Shown: positions 19,847-33,708 of the stretch, in pieces
Position numbering within the stretch: the first letter of the stretch is position 1
How the letters are laid out: each line of letters starts with the position of its first letter
Assembly: GCF_001954275.1 (NCBI RefSeq)
Contig: NZ_MBEU01000059.1
Span: 1-63,932 of the forward strand
Length of the DNA: 63,932 bases
Direction: 5' to 3'
From: Mycobacterium sp. IS-836
GTDB taxonomy: Bacteria; Actinomycetota; Actinomycetes; Mycobacteriales; Mycobacteriaceae
Position numbers and translations under genes: made by a program
The notes under the pieces: generated by a model
Database searches by the model: none
Told to the model about the DNA's origin: nothing
The model's input: the letters and a program-made list of their open reading frames with translations, nothing else

Positions 19847-20638
19847 CTAAGGCCGCGTCGGCGCGGCCAGGGCCCGCGCGCTCTGGTAGAGACAGATCGC
19901 CGCGGCCGCGGCCACGTTCAGGCTCTCCGCGCCGCCGGACATCGGGATGCACACCCGGTGATCCGCCCCGTCGGCGATTTCGGCTGGCAGACCGTGCGAT
20001 TCGGGCCCGAACAGCCATGCCGTCGGCGTGCCGAGCAGTTCTCCGGCCTCGTCGAGACGGGTCTCGCCGTCGATCGTGGTCGCCAGCACCTGCAGCCCGG
20101 CGGCGCGCAGCGCCGTGAGGACGGCGTGGACGTCGGGCTCGGTGACGACCGGGATCGCGAAAATGCTGCCGGCGGACGCGCGCAAGCACTTGCCGTTGTA
20201 CGGGTCGACGCTGTGCCCGCCCAAGATCACGGCCGCGGCGCCCATGGCGTCGGCGATGCGTATCACCGTGCCCGCATTGCCCGGCTCGCTGATCTCGACG
20301 GCGACTGCGACCAGCCGGGGGTCGTCGGCCAGCGCGTCCTCGAGTCCGATGGCCGGGACGTCGCACACCGCCACCATCCCCGCGGGAGTGACGGTGTCGG
20401 ACAAGGCTTTTGCGGCACGCTCGGTCACCAGGTGAACGGGCGCCTGTTGCTTGGCGAGCAGCGCCCCATGGCGCCGCGCCGCCGACTCGGTGACGAATAC
20501 CTCCCGGACCAGTCCGCGCAGCGACGCGGCCTCCACCAGATTGGGGCCTTCGGCGAGAAATTTCCCCGCCCGCCGCCGGCCGACGTGGCGATGCAGTTTG
20601 ACCGCCGCGGACACCCTCGCGGAGCGTTCGGTCAGCAC
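19847..20638 (-). CDS. tsnR: SpoU/TrmH-family 23S rRNA 2'-O-methyltransferase
   Basis: A 263-residue SPOUT methyltransferase. Residues 1-95 are the small RNA-recognition domain. The knotted SAM-binding domain has its three motifs: NAGTVIRIADAMGA, LFGPESHGLPAEI and SLNVAAAAAICLY. The start is a GTG at 20638. It is the last gene behind rplT (26-base gap), so methylation of rRNA is coexpressed with ribosomal proteins. The tsnR name follows the M. tuberculosis neighbour (Rv1644); the exact rRNA nucleotide is not known from sequence. Confidence 0.9.
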   Translation of the reverse strand: MLTERSARVSAAVKLHRHVGRRRAGKFLAEGPNLVEAASLRGLVREVFVTESAARRHGALLAKQQAPVHLVTERAAKALSDTVTPAGMVAVCDVPAIGLEDALADDPRLVAVAVEISEPGNAGTVIRIADAMGAAAVILGGHSVDPYNGKCLRASAGSIFAIPVVTEPDVHAVLTALRAAGLQVLATTIDGETRLDEAGELLGTPTAWLFGPESHGLPAEIADGADHRVCIPMSGGAESLNVAAAAAICLYQSARALAAPTRP

Positions 20639-20664
20639 CGAAACGACCTGCCGCGAACGGGAAC

Positions 20665-21054
20665 TCAGGCAGCCTCTCCCGAGGGGGCGTTGACGTCCTC
20701 GGGCAGTGCCGCCCGGGCGACGTCGACGAGCGCGGTGAACGCCGCCGGGTCGGCGATCGCGATATCGGCGAGGTTCTTGCGGTCCACTTCCACACCCGCG
20801 GCCTTGAGACCCTGGATCAGCCGGTTGTAGGTGATGTCATTGGCGCGCGCGGCGGCGTTGATCCGCGAGATCCACAATTTGCGGAATTCGCCCTTGCGCG
20901 CGCGGCGGTCGCGGTAGGCGTAGTTCAGCGAATGCAGCTGCTGCTCTTTGGCTTTGCGATAGAGCCGGGATCGCTGGCCGCGATAGCCCTTCGAGGCCTT
21001 CAGAACGCTGCGCCTCTTCTTGTGGGCGTTGACCGCCCGCTTCACGCGTGCCAT
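20665..21054 (-). CDS. rplT: 50S ribosomal protein L20
   Basis: A 129-residue basic protein beginning [19 protein letters not shown], with the L20 signature [20 protein letters not shown] segment (here [16 protein letters not shown]). L20 is needed for early 50S assembly and in other bacteria represses its own operon by binding the leader or rpmI mRNA. It follows rpmI in the infC operon. Confidence 0.98.
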   Translation of the reverse strand: MARVKRAVNAHKKRRSVLKASKGYRGQRSRLYRKAKEQQLHSLNYAYRDRRARKGEFRKLWISRINAAARANDITYNRLIQGLKAAGVEVDRKNLADIAIADPAAFTALVDVARAALPEDVNAPSGEAA

Positions 21055-21092
21055 GGATGTTCCTACTCTCGTTCAGACGTAAATGGTCAGGG

Positions 21093-21287
21093 TCAGCCGT
21101 TCAACAAAGCGTTGATGCGCTTGGTGTCGTTGGCTGAAACCGTGGTGCGGCCGTCCAGCCGCCGGGTCCGCTTGGTGGGCTTGTGCTCGAGCAGATGCCG
21201 GCGATTGGCTTTTTGCCGGACGATCTTTCCGGTCCCGGTGCGCCGGAACCGCTTGGAAGCCCCGCTGTGGGTCTTGGCCTTGGGCAT
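21093..21287 (-). CDS. rpmI: 50S ribosomal protein L35
   Basis: A 64-residue very basic protein ([20 protein letters not shown]...), typical of L35 in length and sequence. It sits 13 bases after infC and 38 bases before rplT, the conserved infC-rpmI-rplT order. Confidence 0.98.
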   Translation of the reverse strand: MPKAKTHSGASKRFRRTGTGKIVRQKANRRHLLEHKPTKRTRRLDGRTTVSANDTKRINALLNG

Positions 21288-21300
21288 ATTTCCTCTGGTT

Positions 21301-21897
<597 letters not shown>

Positions 21898-21987
21898 GGG
21901 GCCTCCCTTGTTGGGCTTGTGGTCGTCCAATCACGACCAGTGCCTGGGCCCGTCCGAAGTCAGCGGTGGGAACACCACACCACCAGC

Positions 21988-22012
21988 AAAAAGGCCCTGC
22001 ACAAGCAGGGCC
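21988..22012 (-). terminator. Intrinsic terminator / attenuator in the infC leader
   Basis: On the minus strand GGCCCTGC-TTGT-GCAGGGCC (22012-21993) is followed at once by TTTTT (21992-21988): an 8-base GC-rich stem, tetraloop and U-tract, rare in mycobacteria. It lies about 90 bases upstream of the infC start. A second perfect hairpin, GGCTTGA / TCAAGCC (22030-22051), precedes it. TGGGCCC at the base of the terminator could instead pair with GGGCCCA nearer infC. This looks like a premature-termination switch for the IF-3/L35/L20 operon. Confidence 0.65.
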
Positions 22013-22076
22013 CAATGCCGACCGATCGCGGCTTGATCCGTGGGTCAAGCCGCCCCCGCCATGCGCGGAGCAGGCA

Positions 22077-22082
22077 TTATGC
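22077..22082 (-). promoter_or_regulatory. Possible -10 element of the infC operon (CATAAT)
   Basis: The minus strand reads CATAAT inside GGCATT-GCAT-AATGCC, a palindrome with 6-base arms (22073-22088). A start about 7 bases downstream would give a leader of about 170 bases containing both hairpins before infC. The -35 is not recognisable. Confidence 0.35.
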
Positions 22083-22147
22083 AATGCCCGTGACCGGACC
22101 GTGTCGCCGTGACCGAGACGGAAACCTTCTCGCGGCTAGCGGTGGGA

Positions 22148-25100
22148 GTGGGACTCCACTTAACTGTCCTGGCTTTCGCCGGGATGGTCGCGACGGACAG
22201 TTTAGCAGCCGTGAGCCGCCCGCCAGCACTCGCGAGTCCGGCGACGCGGCCGACAAACTCTTTCGCATCACGAGGCATTTCACGGGTAGAGGGAATATCC
22301 TCGCGGTCTGTGACACTCGCTTCTGCTGGCTCGGGCCCTCGGTCTGGCAGCCGGTCGCGCTCCCGGTATCACTGGGTACCGGCGGCGGCTGGCTGGACCG
22401 TTGGCGTCATCGCCACCCTGTCGCTGGTGGGCAGCGTGTCGCCACTGTTCCGCTGGCTGATCAAGGTCCCGCGCGAGTTCATCAACGACTACCTGTTCAA
22501 CTTCCCGGACACCAGCCTCGCCTGGTCGTTCGTGCTGGCCTTGCTGGCGGCGGCCCTGACCGCGCGCAAACGCATCGCCTGGCTGCTGCTGCTCGGCCAG
22601 ATGATCCTCGCCGCGTTCTGGAATGCCGCCGACATCGCGGCGGGCGACAACACCGCCGCCGAGACCTTCGGCGAGAACCTCGGGTTCGCCGTGCACGTCG
22701 TCGCGATCGTCCTGCTGGTTTTGGGCTATCGGGAGTTCTGGGCCAAGGTCCGCAAGGCCGCGCTGTTCAAGGCGGCCGCGGTACTGGTCGTCGGCGACGT
22801 CATCGGCATCCTGCTGTCCTGGGGTCTCGTCGAGCTGTTCCCCGGATCGCTTGCGCGGCAAGACCGCCTGCCCTACGTGGCCAACCGGGTGGTCGGCTTC
22901 GCCCTCGCGGACCCCACCCTGTTCACCGGCAGGCCGCACGTGCTGATGAACGCGATCTTCGGGTTGTTCGGCGCGCTCGCGTTGATCGCCGCGACGATCG
23001 TGCTGTTCCAGTCCCAGCGCGCCGACAACGCGCTGACGGGTGAGGACGAGTCGGCCATCCGCGGCCTGCTGGAGCTGTGGGGCAAAAACGACTCCCTGGG
23101 CTACTTCGCGACCCGTCGCGACAAGTCGGTGGTGTTCGCGCACAGCGGCCGCGCGGCCATCACCTATCGCGTCGAAATCGGTGTCTGCCTCGCCAGCGGC
23201 GACCCGGTGGGCGACCCGCGCGCCTGGCGGCAGGCCGTGGATGCGTGGTTGGGTCTGTGCCAGACCTACGGCTGGGCGCCCGGTGTCATGGGCGCCAGTT
23301 CGCAAGGCGCGCAGGTGTATCGGGAGGCCGGCCTCAACGCGCTCGAGCTGGGCGACGAGGCGATTCTGCGGACCTCCGAATTCAAACTGTCCGGCCCGGA
23401 CATGCGCGGGGTCCGCCAGGCCGTGACGCGGGCCCGCAGGGCCGGGCTGACGGTGCGCATCCGGCGGCACCGCGACATCTCCCCCGAGGAGATGACGGAC
23501 ACCATCTCGCGCGCCGACTCCTGGCGCGACACCCAAACCGAGCGAGGCTTTTCCATGGCGCTGGGCCGGCTGGGCGATCCGGCCGACGGGGACTGCCTGC
23601 TGGTCGAGGCGATCGACCCGCACGGCCAAGTGGTCGCCATGCTGTCGCTGGTCCCCTGGGGAACCACCGGCGTCTCCCTGGATCTGATGCGGCGCTCTCC
23701 GCAATCTCCCAACGGCACCATCGAGCTGATGGTCAGCGATCTCGCCCTGAACGCCGAAACCCTTGGTATTTCCCGCATTTCGCTGAACTTCGCGATGTTC
23801 CGGTCAGCGTTCGAGCAAGGTGCCCAACTCGGCGCCGGTCCGATCGCCCGGCTGTGGCGCGGGCTATTGATCTTCTTCTCGCGGTGGTGGCAGCTGGAGA
23901 CGTTGTACCGCTCGAACATGAAATACCAACCCGAGTGGGTGCCCCGCTATGCCTGCTACGAAGACGCCCGGTTGATCCCCCGGGTGGGCGTCGCGTCGGT
24001 CATCGCCGAGGGTTTCCTCGTGCTGCCGTTCAGGCGGCGCGACAAGCTGCACACCGGACACCACCCCGCGGTACCCGCCCGGCTGGCGGAATCGGGGTTG
24101 CTGCACCACGACGGGTCGGCCCCGGATGTCAGCGGGCTCAGAAGCGACGAGGGCATCGACGAAGACGAGGACGAGTTCAGGTCCCGCCTGCCCGAGCAGG
24201 TGCGGGTGCGCATGACCAAGCTGAAGACGCTGCGCCGCACCGGCATTGACGCCTACCCCGTCGGCTCCCCGCCAACTCACAGCGTCGCGCAGGCGCTGGA
24301 CGCCGGCGACCAGGACGCCGTCTCGGTGTCCGGCCGGATATTGCGGATCCGCGATTTCGGCGGTGTCCTGTTCGCCCAGTTGCGTGACTGGTCGGGCGAA
24401 ATGCAAGTGCTGCTGGACAATTCACGTCTGGAGTGCGGCCGCACCGCCGATTTCCACGCGGCCATCGATCTGGGCGACCTGGTCGAGATGACCGGGCACA
24501 TGGGTTTTTCGAAGAACGGGACGCGCTCGCTGATCGTGCGCGACTGGCGGATGATCGGCAAGTGCCTGCGGCCGTTGCCGAATAAATGGAAAGGACTGAC
24601 CGACCCCGAGGCACGAGTGCGGACCCGCTACGTCGACCTGGCCGTCAATACCGAGTCGCGTGGTTTGATCACCGCCCGGAGCAGCGTGTTGCGTTCGATC
24701 CGCGAGACGCTGTTCGCCAAGGGGTTCATCGAAGTCGAGACCCCGATCCTGCAGCAGATCCACGGCGGAGCCACGGCCCGCCCGTTCGTCACGCATATCA
24801 ACACCTACGACATGGACCTGTTCTTGCGCATCGCGCCGGAGCTCTACCTGAAGCGGTTGTGCGTCGGCGGCGTGGAGCGAGTGTTCGAACTGGGCCGGGC
24901 GTTCCGCAACGAGGGGGTGGACTTCAGCCACAACCCCGAGTTCACCCTGCTGGAGGCCTACCAGGCGCACGCCGACTACCTGACGTGGATCGACGGGTGC
25001 CGCGAGCTCATCCAGAACGCGGCCCAGGCCGCCAACGGGGAGCAGACAGTGTGGCGGCCCCGCACGGACCCCGGGCCCGACGCCGCCGACGTTGAGCCCG

Positions 25101-25657
25101 TCGACATTTCGGGCGTGTGGCCAGTGAAAACCGTGCACGACGCGGTATCCGAAGCCCTCGGCGAACGCGTCGACCCCGAGACCTCGCTGAGCGCGCTGCG
25201 CAAGCTGGCCGATGCGGCGCACATTCCCTACCGGGCCCAGTGGGACGCCGGCGCGGTGGTGCTGGAGCTCTACGAGCACCTCGTCGAGGACCGGACCGAG
25301 CGGCCGACGTTCTATATCGACTTTCCGACGTCCGTGTCGCCGCTGACCCGCCCCCACCGCAGTCGGCGCGGCGTCGCCGAGCGGTGGGACCTGGTGGCGT
25401 GGGGTGTCGAGCTGGGCACCGCGTACAGCGAACTCACCGACCCGGTGGAACAGCGGCGCCGCCTGCACGAGCAGTCGCTGTTGGCGGCCGGCGGCGATCC
25501 CGAGGCGATGGAGCTGGACGAGGACTTCCTGCAGGCGATGGAATACGCGATGCCACCCACCGGCGGGCTCGGGATGGGCATCGATCGCCTCGTCATGCTC
25601 ATAACCGGCCGCAGCATCCGCGAGACCCTGCCATTTCCGCTGGCCAAGCCCCACTAG
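22148..25657 (+). CDS. lysX: Bifunctional lysyl-tRNA synthetase / lysylphosphatidylglycerol synthase
   Basis: About 1169 residues, fusing two activities. The N-terminal half has about six membrane helices (from about residue 80) and a DUF2156/GNAT-like flippase-synthase domain ([17 protein letters not shown]...) that moves lysine from Lys-tRNA to phosphatidylglycerol. The C-terminal half is a class II LysRS with an OB-fold (about 700-800) and motifs [20 protein letters not shown] and [13 protein letters not shown]. Lysinylated lipid lowers membrane charge and gives resistance to cationic peptides. The start is uncertain: the GTG at 22148 yields VGLHLTV, like the tuberculosis protein as I recall it, but there is no good ribosome binding site and the frame is open to 22109. 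The segment before GISSRSVTL may be untranslated. Confidence 0.93.
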   Translation: MGLHLTVLAFAGMVATDSLAAVSRPPALASPATRPTNSFASRGISRVEGISSRSVTLASAGSGPRSGSRSRSRYHWVPAAAGWTVGVIATLSLVGSVSPLFRWLIKVPREFINDYLFNFPDTSLAWSFVLALLAAALTARKRIAWLLLLGQMILAAFWNAADIAAGDNTAAETFGENLGFAVHVVAIVLLVLGYREFWAKVRKAALFKAAAVLVVGDVIGILLSWGLVELFPGSLARQDRLPYVANRVVGFALADPTLFTGRPHVLMNAIFGLFGALALIAATIVLFQSQRADNALTGEDESAIRGLLELWGKNDSLGYFATRRDKSVVFAHSGRAAITYRVEIGVCLASGDPVGDPRAWRQAVDAWLGLCQTYGWAPGVMGASSQGAQVYREAGLNALELGDEAILRTSEFKLSGPDMRGVRQAVTRARRAGLTVRIRRHRDISPEEMTDTISRADSWRDTQTERGFSMALGRLGDPADGDCLLVEAIDPHGQVVAMLSLVPWGTTGVSLDLMRRSPQSPNGTIELMVSDLALNAETLGISRISLNFAMFRSAFEQGAQLGAGPIARLWRGLLIFFSRWWQLETLYRSNMKYQPEWVPRYACYEDARLIPRVGVASVIAEGFLVLPFRRRDKLHTGHHPAVPARLAESGLLHHDGSAPDVSGLRSDEGIDEDEDEFRSRLPEQVRVRMTKLKTLRRTGIDAYPVGSPPTHSVAQALDAGDQDAVSVSGRILRIRDFGGVLFAQLRDWSGEMQVLLDNSRLECGRTADFHAAIDLGDLVEMTGHMGFSKNGTRSLIVRDWRMIGKCLRPLPNKWKGLTDPEARVRTRYVDLAVNTESRGLITARSSVLRSIRETLFAKGFIEVETPILQQIHGGATARPFVTHINTYDMDLFLRIAPELYLKRLCVGGVERVFELGRAFRNEGVDFSHNPEFTLLEAYQAHADYLTWIDGCRELIQNAAQAANGEQTVWRPRTDPGPDAADVEPVDISGVWPVKTVHDAVSEALGERVDPETSLSALRKLADAAHIPYRAQWDAGAVVLELYEHLVEDRTERPTFYIDFPTSVSPLTRPHRSRRGVAERWDLVAWGVELGTAYSELTDPVEQRRRLHEQSLLAAGGDPEAMELDEDFLQAMEYAMPPTGGLGMGIDRLVMLITGRSIRETLPFPLAKPH

Positions 25658-25741
25658 TGGGCGCCGGCGACGGCGGCGTGCGCACGGCGAACATTCGGTG
25701 AATGTGTTCCGGGAAGGTTAACGATCCCTCACAATGGATCC

Positions 25742-27217
25742 GTGACCGCGTCGACGCCCCATGCCATGGCGCAGTTGCTCGCAACCAGCCACACCTCGCT
25801 GATGCATGGCTGGGTTCCCCTCACGATCCAGCTCGCTGCCGGAGTCGTACTGGCGTTGGCCATCGGCTGGCGCTCCCGGCGCTGGCGAACCGTGTGGCTG
25901 CCGGCGGCCGGCTTGGCCGGCGGCGTCACGGCCTACGCGACGCACTGGTACATCGTCGACCGGGGCCTCTCCGACGAACCCGCACCCGCGGCGCTCTGGC
26001 TTTGGATCGCGTTGACGGGCATGGCCGCGGCGGTGCTGATCCTGGGCTGGCGCAGCGCGCACCGCTGGCGGCGCGGCGCAGCAGTCATGGCCGTGCCGCT
26101 GTGCCTGCTCAGCGCGGCGCTGGTGCTCAACCTGTGGGTGGGCTACTTCCCCACCGTGCAGTCCGCATGGAACCAGCTCACCTCCGGTCCGCTGCCCGAT
26201 CAGACCGACAAGGCCACCGTCGCCGCGATGGCGAGCAAGGGAAACCGGCCCACGCACGGGAGCGTGGTCCCGGTCGTGATCCCGTCCGACGCCTCACATT
26301 TCAAGCACCGCGGGGAACTCGTCTATCTGCCGCCCGAGTGGTTCGCCAGTAACCCCCCGCCGCAGCTGCCGACCATCATGATGATCGGCGGGCAGTTCAA
26401 CACCCCCGCGGACTGGACGCGCGCCGGCAACGCGATCAAGACGATCGACGACTTCGCGGCCACCCATCACGGCAAAGCCCCGGTGCTGGTATTCGTGGAC
26501 TCCGGCGGCGCCTTCAACAACGACACCGAATGCGTCAACGGGGTTCGCGGTAACGCGGCCGATCACCTTACCAAAGACGTTGTGCCGTATATGGTCTCGA
26601 ACTTCGGCGTCAGCCCCGCGCGGTCCAACTGGGGCATCGTGGGCTGGTCGATGGGCGGGACGTGCGCCGTGGACCTGACCGTCATGCACCCCGAAATGTT
26701 CAGCGCCTTCGTCGACGTCGCCGGTGACTTCTTCCCGAATGCGGGGACCAAGGCGCAGACCATCGCCAGGCTGTTCGGCGGAAACGCGACCGCATGGGCG
26801 GCATTCGATCCGACCACCGTGATCACCCGGCACGGCCACTACACCGACGTGGCCGGATGGTTCGCGATCTCCTCGGACGCCCCGCCGGCGCCGCGGCGCA
26901 ACTTCGCGATCGCGGATGCCGGCTCGATACGTCTGGCCAGCCGCGACGCCGACGCCAACCCGAGCAACCAGACGGCGGCCGCGTATTCGCTGTGCGCGCT
27001 CGGCCGTGATCACGGCATCGACTGCGCCGTCCTCCCCCAGCCGGGCAAGCACGACTGGCCGTTCGCGGACCGGGTCTTCGCGTCCGCACTGCCGTGGTTG
27101 GCCGGACAGGTGGGCACCCCGGACGTCCCCCGGATTGCGTTGCCCGGCACCACCCCTCCCTCCGTCCATACCGGGCCGGCGGTCCCCGTCGAGCGTCCCG
27201 CCACCGCAATGAAGTAG
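25742..27217 (+). CDS. Membrane-anchored esterase-like protein (antigen 85/esterase D fold)
   Basis: A 491-residue protein, equivalent by position to Rv1639c. The first 170 residues contain four hydrophobic segments. The rest is an alpha/beta hydrolase domain outside the membrane, with nucleophile motif GWSMGG (Ser about 302), a following acid region and a KHDW motif that could hold the catalytic His. The layout resembles membrane esterases of the mycolyltransferase-like family, so a cell-envelope ester is a reasonable but unproven substrate. The GTG at 25742 is used; ATG at 25766 is an alternative. It runs in the same direction as lysX after 84 bases. Confidence 0.8.
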   Translation: MTASTPHAMAQLLATSHTSLMHGWVPLTIQLAAGVVLALAIGWRSRRWRTVWLPAAGLAGGVTAYATHWYIVDRGLSDEPAPAALWLWIALTGMAAAVLILGWRSAHRWRRGAAVMAVPLCLLSAALVLNLWVGYFPTVQSAWNQLTSGPLPDQTDKATVAAMASKGNRPTHGSVVPVVIPSDASHFKHRGELVYLPPEWFASNPPPQLPTIMMIGGQFNTPADWTRAGNAIKTIDDFAATHHGKAPVLVFVDSGGAFNNDTECVNGVRGNAADHLTKDVVPYMVSNFGVSPARSNWGIVGWSMGGTCAVDLTVMHPEMFSAFVDVAGDFFPNAGTKAQTIARLFGGNATAWAAFDPTTVITRHGHYTDVAGWFAISSDAPPAPRRNFAIADAGSIRLASRDADANPSNQTAAAYSLCALGRDHGIDCAVLPQPGKHDWPFADRVFASALPWLAGQVGTPDVPRIALPGTTPPSVHTGPAVPVERPATAMK

Positions 27218-27223
27218 CGGCCG

Positions 27224-27679
27224 GTGTCTGCGGTCGGGCGCGCACGTCGCGCACTGTTTGCGCGGCACTGCAATCCGTGGAGTGCGTGGACCCGCTGGGC
27301 GACCACACCGTTGACGCTGGTGCCGGCGTGGACGCGGCGCTGGAGCCACGCCGTGGTGCTGGCCGTGTGGCTGGCGCTCAACCCGTTCGTCTTCGGCAAG
27401 CCCGCGCACCAGCACGCCTGGTCGACGAGGGCGATGCTGGGCGAGGAGCTGTGGATCAGCCGCCGGCCCCGGGACGCCGCGATGTTCGTCAGCGCGCTCT
27501 CCTCCGCGGCCGCGCTCGGCGCCCTCATCTCGGCTCGCCGGCGCCGGTTGGTGCCGGCCGCCGTCGCAACCGCCGTGCAGATGGCGCTCACGTTGGTGTA
27601 CTGGGCGCAGATGGTGCGCTATTTCGATCGCCAGCGCGCGACCGAAGTAACCTCTCAGGCATGCCCGACGAACCAATGA
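27224..27679 (+). CDS. Small membrane protein with RHxNPWSxWTR motif (DUF6653-like)
   Basis: A 151-residue protein with an N-terminal RHCNPWSAWTR motif, which I associate with DUF6653 proteins, and three or four hydrophobic helices (about 43-58, 85-102, 108-128). Function is unknown. The start is a GTG six bases after the preceding stop, so it is probably cotranscribed with the esterase-like gene. Its 3' end overlaps the start of the next gene by 19 bases. Confidence 0.65.
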   Translation: MSAVGRARRALFARHCNPWSAWTRWATTPLTLVPAWTRRWSHAVVLAVWLALNPFVFGKPAHQHAWSTRAMLGEELWISRRPRDAAMFVSALSSAAALGALISARRRRLVPAAVATAVQMALTLVYWAQMVRYFDRQRATEVTSQACPTNQ

Positions 27680-27900
27680 CTCCCGCGGAGCCCGACCCCG
27701 GGTACGACGACGCGGGCGTGCCGACCTTCGAATACGTCCGCGAGAAGATCGAGACCCGTTACGGCACCTCGCAGGGCGCCGCAGAACTGGCCGCGGAAAC
27801 TCCAGAGGGCCGCGACGTCGAGGAGCAATACGACGAGCGTCAGCGCGCCGCGGCCGAGCGGCTGGCGCAGATCCGCGAGTCGATGCACCCCGATGAGTGA
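27661..27900 (+). CDS. Small acidic conserved protein (Rv1638A-like)
   Basis: A 79-residue soluble, acidic, mostly helical protein (PTFEYVREKIETRYGTSQGAAEL...). No catalytic motif is visible. It matches in position and character the small mycobacterial protein Rv1638A. The ATG at 27661 or a second at 27676 (MTPAEPDPGYDD) could be the start; the latter gives the more conserved N-terminus. It overlaps the upstream membrane protein gene and is followed by the winged-helix gene after 15 bases. Confidence 0.7.
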   Translation: MPDEPMTPAEPDPGYDDAGVPTFEYVREKIETRYGTSQGAAELAAETPEGRDVEEQYDERQRAAAERLAQIRESMHPDE

Positions 27901-27915
27901 CGCCGCATCAACGAT

Positions 27916-29087
27916 TTGAGCGTGCGCACCTTCACCATCGCCGAGCGACGGAACCGCCTGGCGCGCCGGCACTTTCTGTTGCCCACTGATCCGCGGCCGG
28001 TCACGCGGATCATCGCCGGGCTCGTCGCGGTACACGCGACCGACCCCGCGACTCCGTACCTGTCGCTGTGGGCCCGGTCCCCCGGTTTCGCCACCGCCGA
28101 CCTCGATGTGGAGCTGTACGAGAGGCGCTCCGCGCTAAGGCATCTGGCGATGCGCCGGACACTGTGGATGGTGAACAGCGACGACCTGGCCATGATTCAG
28201 TCCGCGGCCAGCGACCGGGTCGCGGACAACGAACGCCGCCGGCTGGCCGCCGACGTCCACAAGGCCGGCCTGGCCGCGGACGGGGACCGCTGGCTCGAGC
28301 GGGCCTGCTCCGCGGTGTTGCGCCACCTGAATGATCACGGGCCGGCCACCAGCACCGAACTGCGGACCGCGCTGCCCGAACTGACCGGAACCTATGACCC
28401 GGCACCCGGAAAACGTTGGGGCGGACACATTCCCATTGCGCCGCGAGTTCTCACCGTGCTTTCGGCGCGCGGCGACATCGTGCGCGGACCCAACGACGGA
28501 ACCTGGACCACGTCGCGGCCGCGGTGGGTCCACGCCGCCCAGTGGCTCGGCGCGCGGGACGAGGCCGTCGACGCCCAGGCCGAACTGATCCGGCGTTGGT
28601 TGCGCACCTTCGGCCCGGCCACCGCTGCCGACATCAAATGGTGGCTCGGCACCACGCTGACCGCGGTCCGAAAGGCGTTGGGCGACATCGGTGCCGTGCG
28701 GGTCGACGTGCACGGCAGTCCCGGCTACGCGCTCCCGGACGATCTCGAACCGGAACCGGACGTGGGGCCGTGGTGCGCGTTGTTGCCCGGCCTGGACGCC
28801 ACCACGATGGGCTGGTTCGAACGGGAGTGGTACCTCGGCCCGCATCGCAGTCAGGTTTTCGACCGCAACGGCAACGCGGGCCCCACTGCGTGGTGGAACG
28901 GACGCATCGTCGGCGGCTGGTATCAGGACGACGGCGCCCGGGTGCGGTTGCAGCTCCTCGAGGATCCGGGCCAGCGCGCCCGGCGTGCCCTGCAGCGACG
29001 GGCCGACGAACTGACGTCCTGGCTGGACGGCGTGCGGATCAGCCCGCGCTTTCCGTCCCCGCTGTCCAAATCGGCGGGCCGCGAAAC

Positions 29088-29091
<4 letters not shown>
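27916..29091 (+). CDS. Winged-helix DNA-binding protein of the AlkZ/YcaQ (HTH_42) superfamily
   Basis: A 391-residue protein with tandem winged-helix regions ([44 protein letters not shown]) and the family core seen in DNA glycosylases that remove bulky or crosslinking adducts. Where AlkZ has a catalytic QxQ loop this protein reads [14 protein letters not shown], so the chemistry may differ or be absent. It lies tail-to-tail with uvrA and shares bases of the stop codons, which suggests a repair role. The start (TTG 27916 or GTG 27922) is not fixed by a ribosome binding site. Confidence 0.8.
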
Positions 29092-31997
<2,906 letters not shown>

Positions 31998-32110
31998 ACT
32001 GTCCCTCTCGATGGAGCTCTTGCCAGTGCTTAAAGCGGTGAACGCGCACGGCGCATTCCATGCTATGTGCCCGCACCGACAAGTTTCGATTGACCAGTAA
32101 CGTGGCGCAC

Positions 32111-32788
32111 ATGACTGCCGTGGATGACAACTACACCGGACACGTCGACCCTGGTACTGCGGCCCGCCGGACCCTACCCGGCGCCACGATTCTAAAGGCG
32201 TCGGTGGGACCGATGGACAACAACGCCTATCTGGTGACGTGTGCGGCGACCGGAGAAACCCTGCTGATCGACGCGGCCAACGACGCCGAGGTGCTGATGG
32301 ACTTGATCCGCCGTTACGCCCCGGCGGTCTCGCTGATCGTGACCAGCCATCAGCACTTCGATCACTGGCAGGCGCTGGAGGCCGTCGCCACGGCCACCGG
32401 CGCGCCGACCGCGGCCAACGAGATCGACGCCGAAGCGCTGCCGGTCAAACCGGACCGTTTGCTGTCGGGCGGCGACACCGTGCAGATCGGCGAGCTCAGC
32501 TTCGACGTCATCCACCTGCGCGGGCACACGCCCGGATCGATCGCGCTGGCCCTCGACGGGCCCGCAACCGGCGGGGTCACCCAGTTGTTCACCGGCGACT
32601 GCCTGTTCCCCGGCGGCGTCGGCAAGACCTGGCAGCCCGGGGACTTCACCCAGCTGCTCGACGACGTCACCACCCGGGTATTCGACGTCTACGACGACTC
32701 CACCGTCATCTACCCGGGCCACGGCGACGACACGACACTAGGCGTGGAGCGACCGCACCTCGCCGAATGGCGGGCGCGCGGCTGGTGA
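32111..32788 (+). CDS. Metallo-beta-lactamase-fold hydrolase
   Basis: A 225-residue glyoxalase II-like enzyme, equivalent by position to Rv1637c. The metal-binding motif is SHQHFDHW (HxHxDH). Further ligands are expected at [16 protein letters not shown] and YPGHGDD. Substrate is unknown; thioester or phosphoester hydrolysis is usual. The start is ATG 32111, with GTG 32102 as alternative; neither has a ribosome binding site. The last 184 bases (32605-32788) recur at 33709-33892 after an inserted hydrolase gene. Confidence 0.88.
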   Translation: MTAVDDNYTGHVDPGTAARRTLPGATILKASVGPMDNNAYLVTCAATGETLLIDAANDAEVLMDLIRRYAPAVSLIVTSHQHFDHWQALEAVATATGAPTAANEIDAEALPVKPDRLLSGGDTVQIGELSFDVIHLRGHTPGSIALALDGPATGGVTQLFTGDCLFPGGVGKTWQPGDFTQLLDDVTTRVFDVYDDSTVIYPGHGDDTTLGVERPHLAEWRARGW

Positions 32789-32884
32789 ATCCGCGCTCAC
32801 GCTACACCCACCACTAGCGACGGAGTCGATCGGAGTCGAGCGTAGATAGGGTTTTTTGGCGTCGCTCATGCCATCCTGTCGACC

Positions 32885-33634
32885 ATGACGGTTGTGCTTG
32901 TTCATGGAAATCCGGAGAACGACGCGATCTGGGGCCCACTAGTCGATGCACTAGGCGGTGACGATGTCGTGCGGTTGTCCCCGCCGGGCTTCGGCGCACC
33001 GCTGCCTGACGACTTCCCGGCCACTTACGTCGCCTACCGTGACTGGCTTGAGGGTGAGCTGGAGAAAATCGATGACCCAATCGACCTGGTCGGCCACGAC
33101 TTCGGTGGAATCCACGTCGTCAACGCGATGATGCATCGGCCAGAACTGGTACGCACCTGGGCAACCGACGCGATCGGCATATTCAACCCCGACTACGTCT
33201 GGCACGACCTGGCCCAGGTCTGGCAGACGCCAGGCGAGGGCGAGCAGTTGGTCGACCTCATGATGAGCACACCCGTTGAAGATTGGGTCGCCCAGATTGC
33301 CGCGGTCGGAATGACCGCTGACATCGCGACCGCAGTAGCGCGTTCACATGGCCCGGAGATGGGCCGGGCGATCTTGATGCTGTACCGCTCAACAGGGCAG
33401 CCGGGCGCCATGGCCAAGAGCGGCGGAGGGTTAGAGCGGGCCAGTGCGCGGCCTGGCTTGTCGCTAATGTGCACCGCTGACACCTTCGTCGGATCGGAAG
33501 AAATCCGTCGCAGCGCGGCCGAACGGGCCGGAGCCCGCACGGAAGTGCTTGAAGGACTGGATCATTACTGGATGATCCAGGACCCGAAGGGCAGCGCTGC
33601 CGTACTCAAACAATTTTGGGAATCAGTAGGCTGA
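32885..33634 (+). CDS. Alpha/beta hydrolase with Asp nucleophile (epoxide hydrolase / dehalogenase type)
   Basis: A 249-residue hydrolase. HGNPEN near residue 7 forms the oxyanion region. The nucleophile elbow is GHDFGG with Asp72, as in epoxide hydrolases and haloalkane dehalogenases, and His227 (GLDHYW) is the probable base. It lies between the metallo-hydrolase gene and a second copy of that gene's 3' end, and its codon use looks less GC-biased than its neighbours. Both point to acquisition by recombination. No ribosome binding site is obvious at the ATG. The equivalent tuberculosis region has no such gene, from memory. Confidence 0.8.
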   Translation: MTVVLVHGNPENDAIWGPLVDALGGDDVVRLSPPGFGAPLPDDFPATYVAYRDWLEGELEKIDDPIDLVGHDFGGIHVVNAMMHRPELVRTWATDAIGIFNPDYVWHDLAQVWQTPGEGEQLVDLMMSTPVEDWVAQIAAVGMTADIATAVARSHGPEMGRAILMLYRSTGQPGAMAKSGGGLERASARPGLSLMCTADTFVGSEEIRRSAAERAGARTEVLEGLDHYWMIQDPKGSAAVLKQFWESVG

Positions 33635-33708
33635 GCGCTCAGCGCGGCAACCCGTGCTGGTGTTGGTTTGCGCCATCTCGGTGGCGGATATTGCCGACAG
33701 ATACCGCG

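Noticed and set aside
24422..25654. 410-codon minus-strand frame opposite the LysRS half of lysX
   Set aside because: Antisense to conserved synthetase motifs, with shadow composition.
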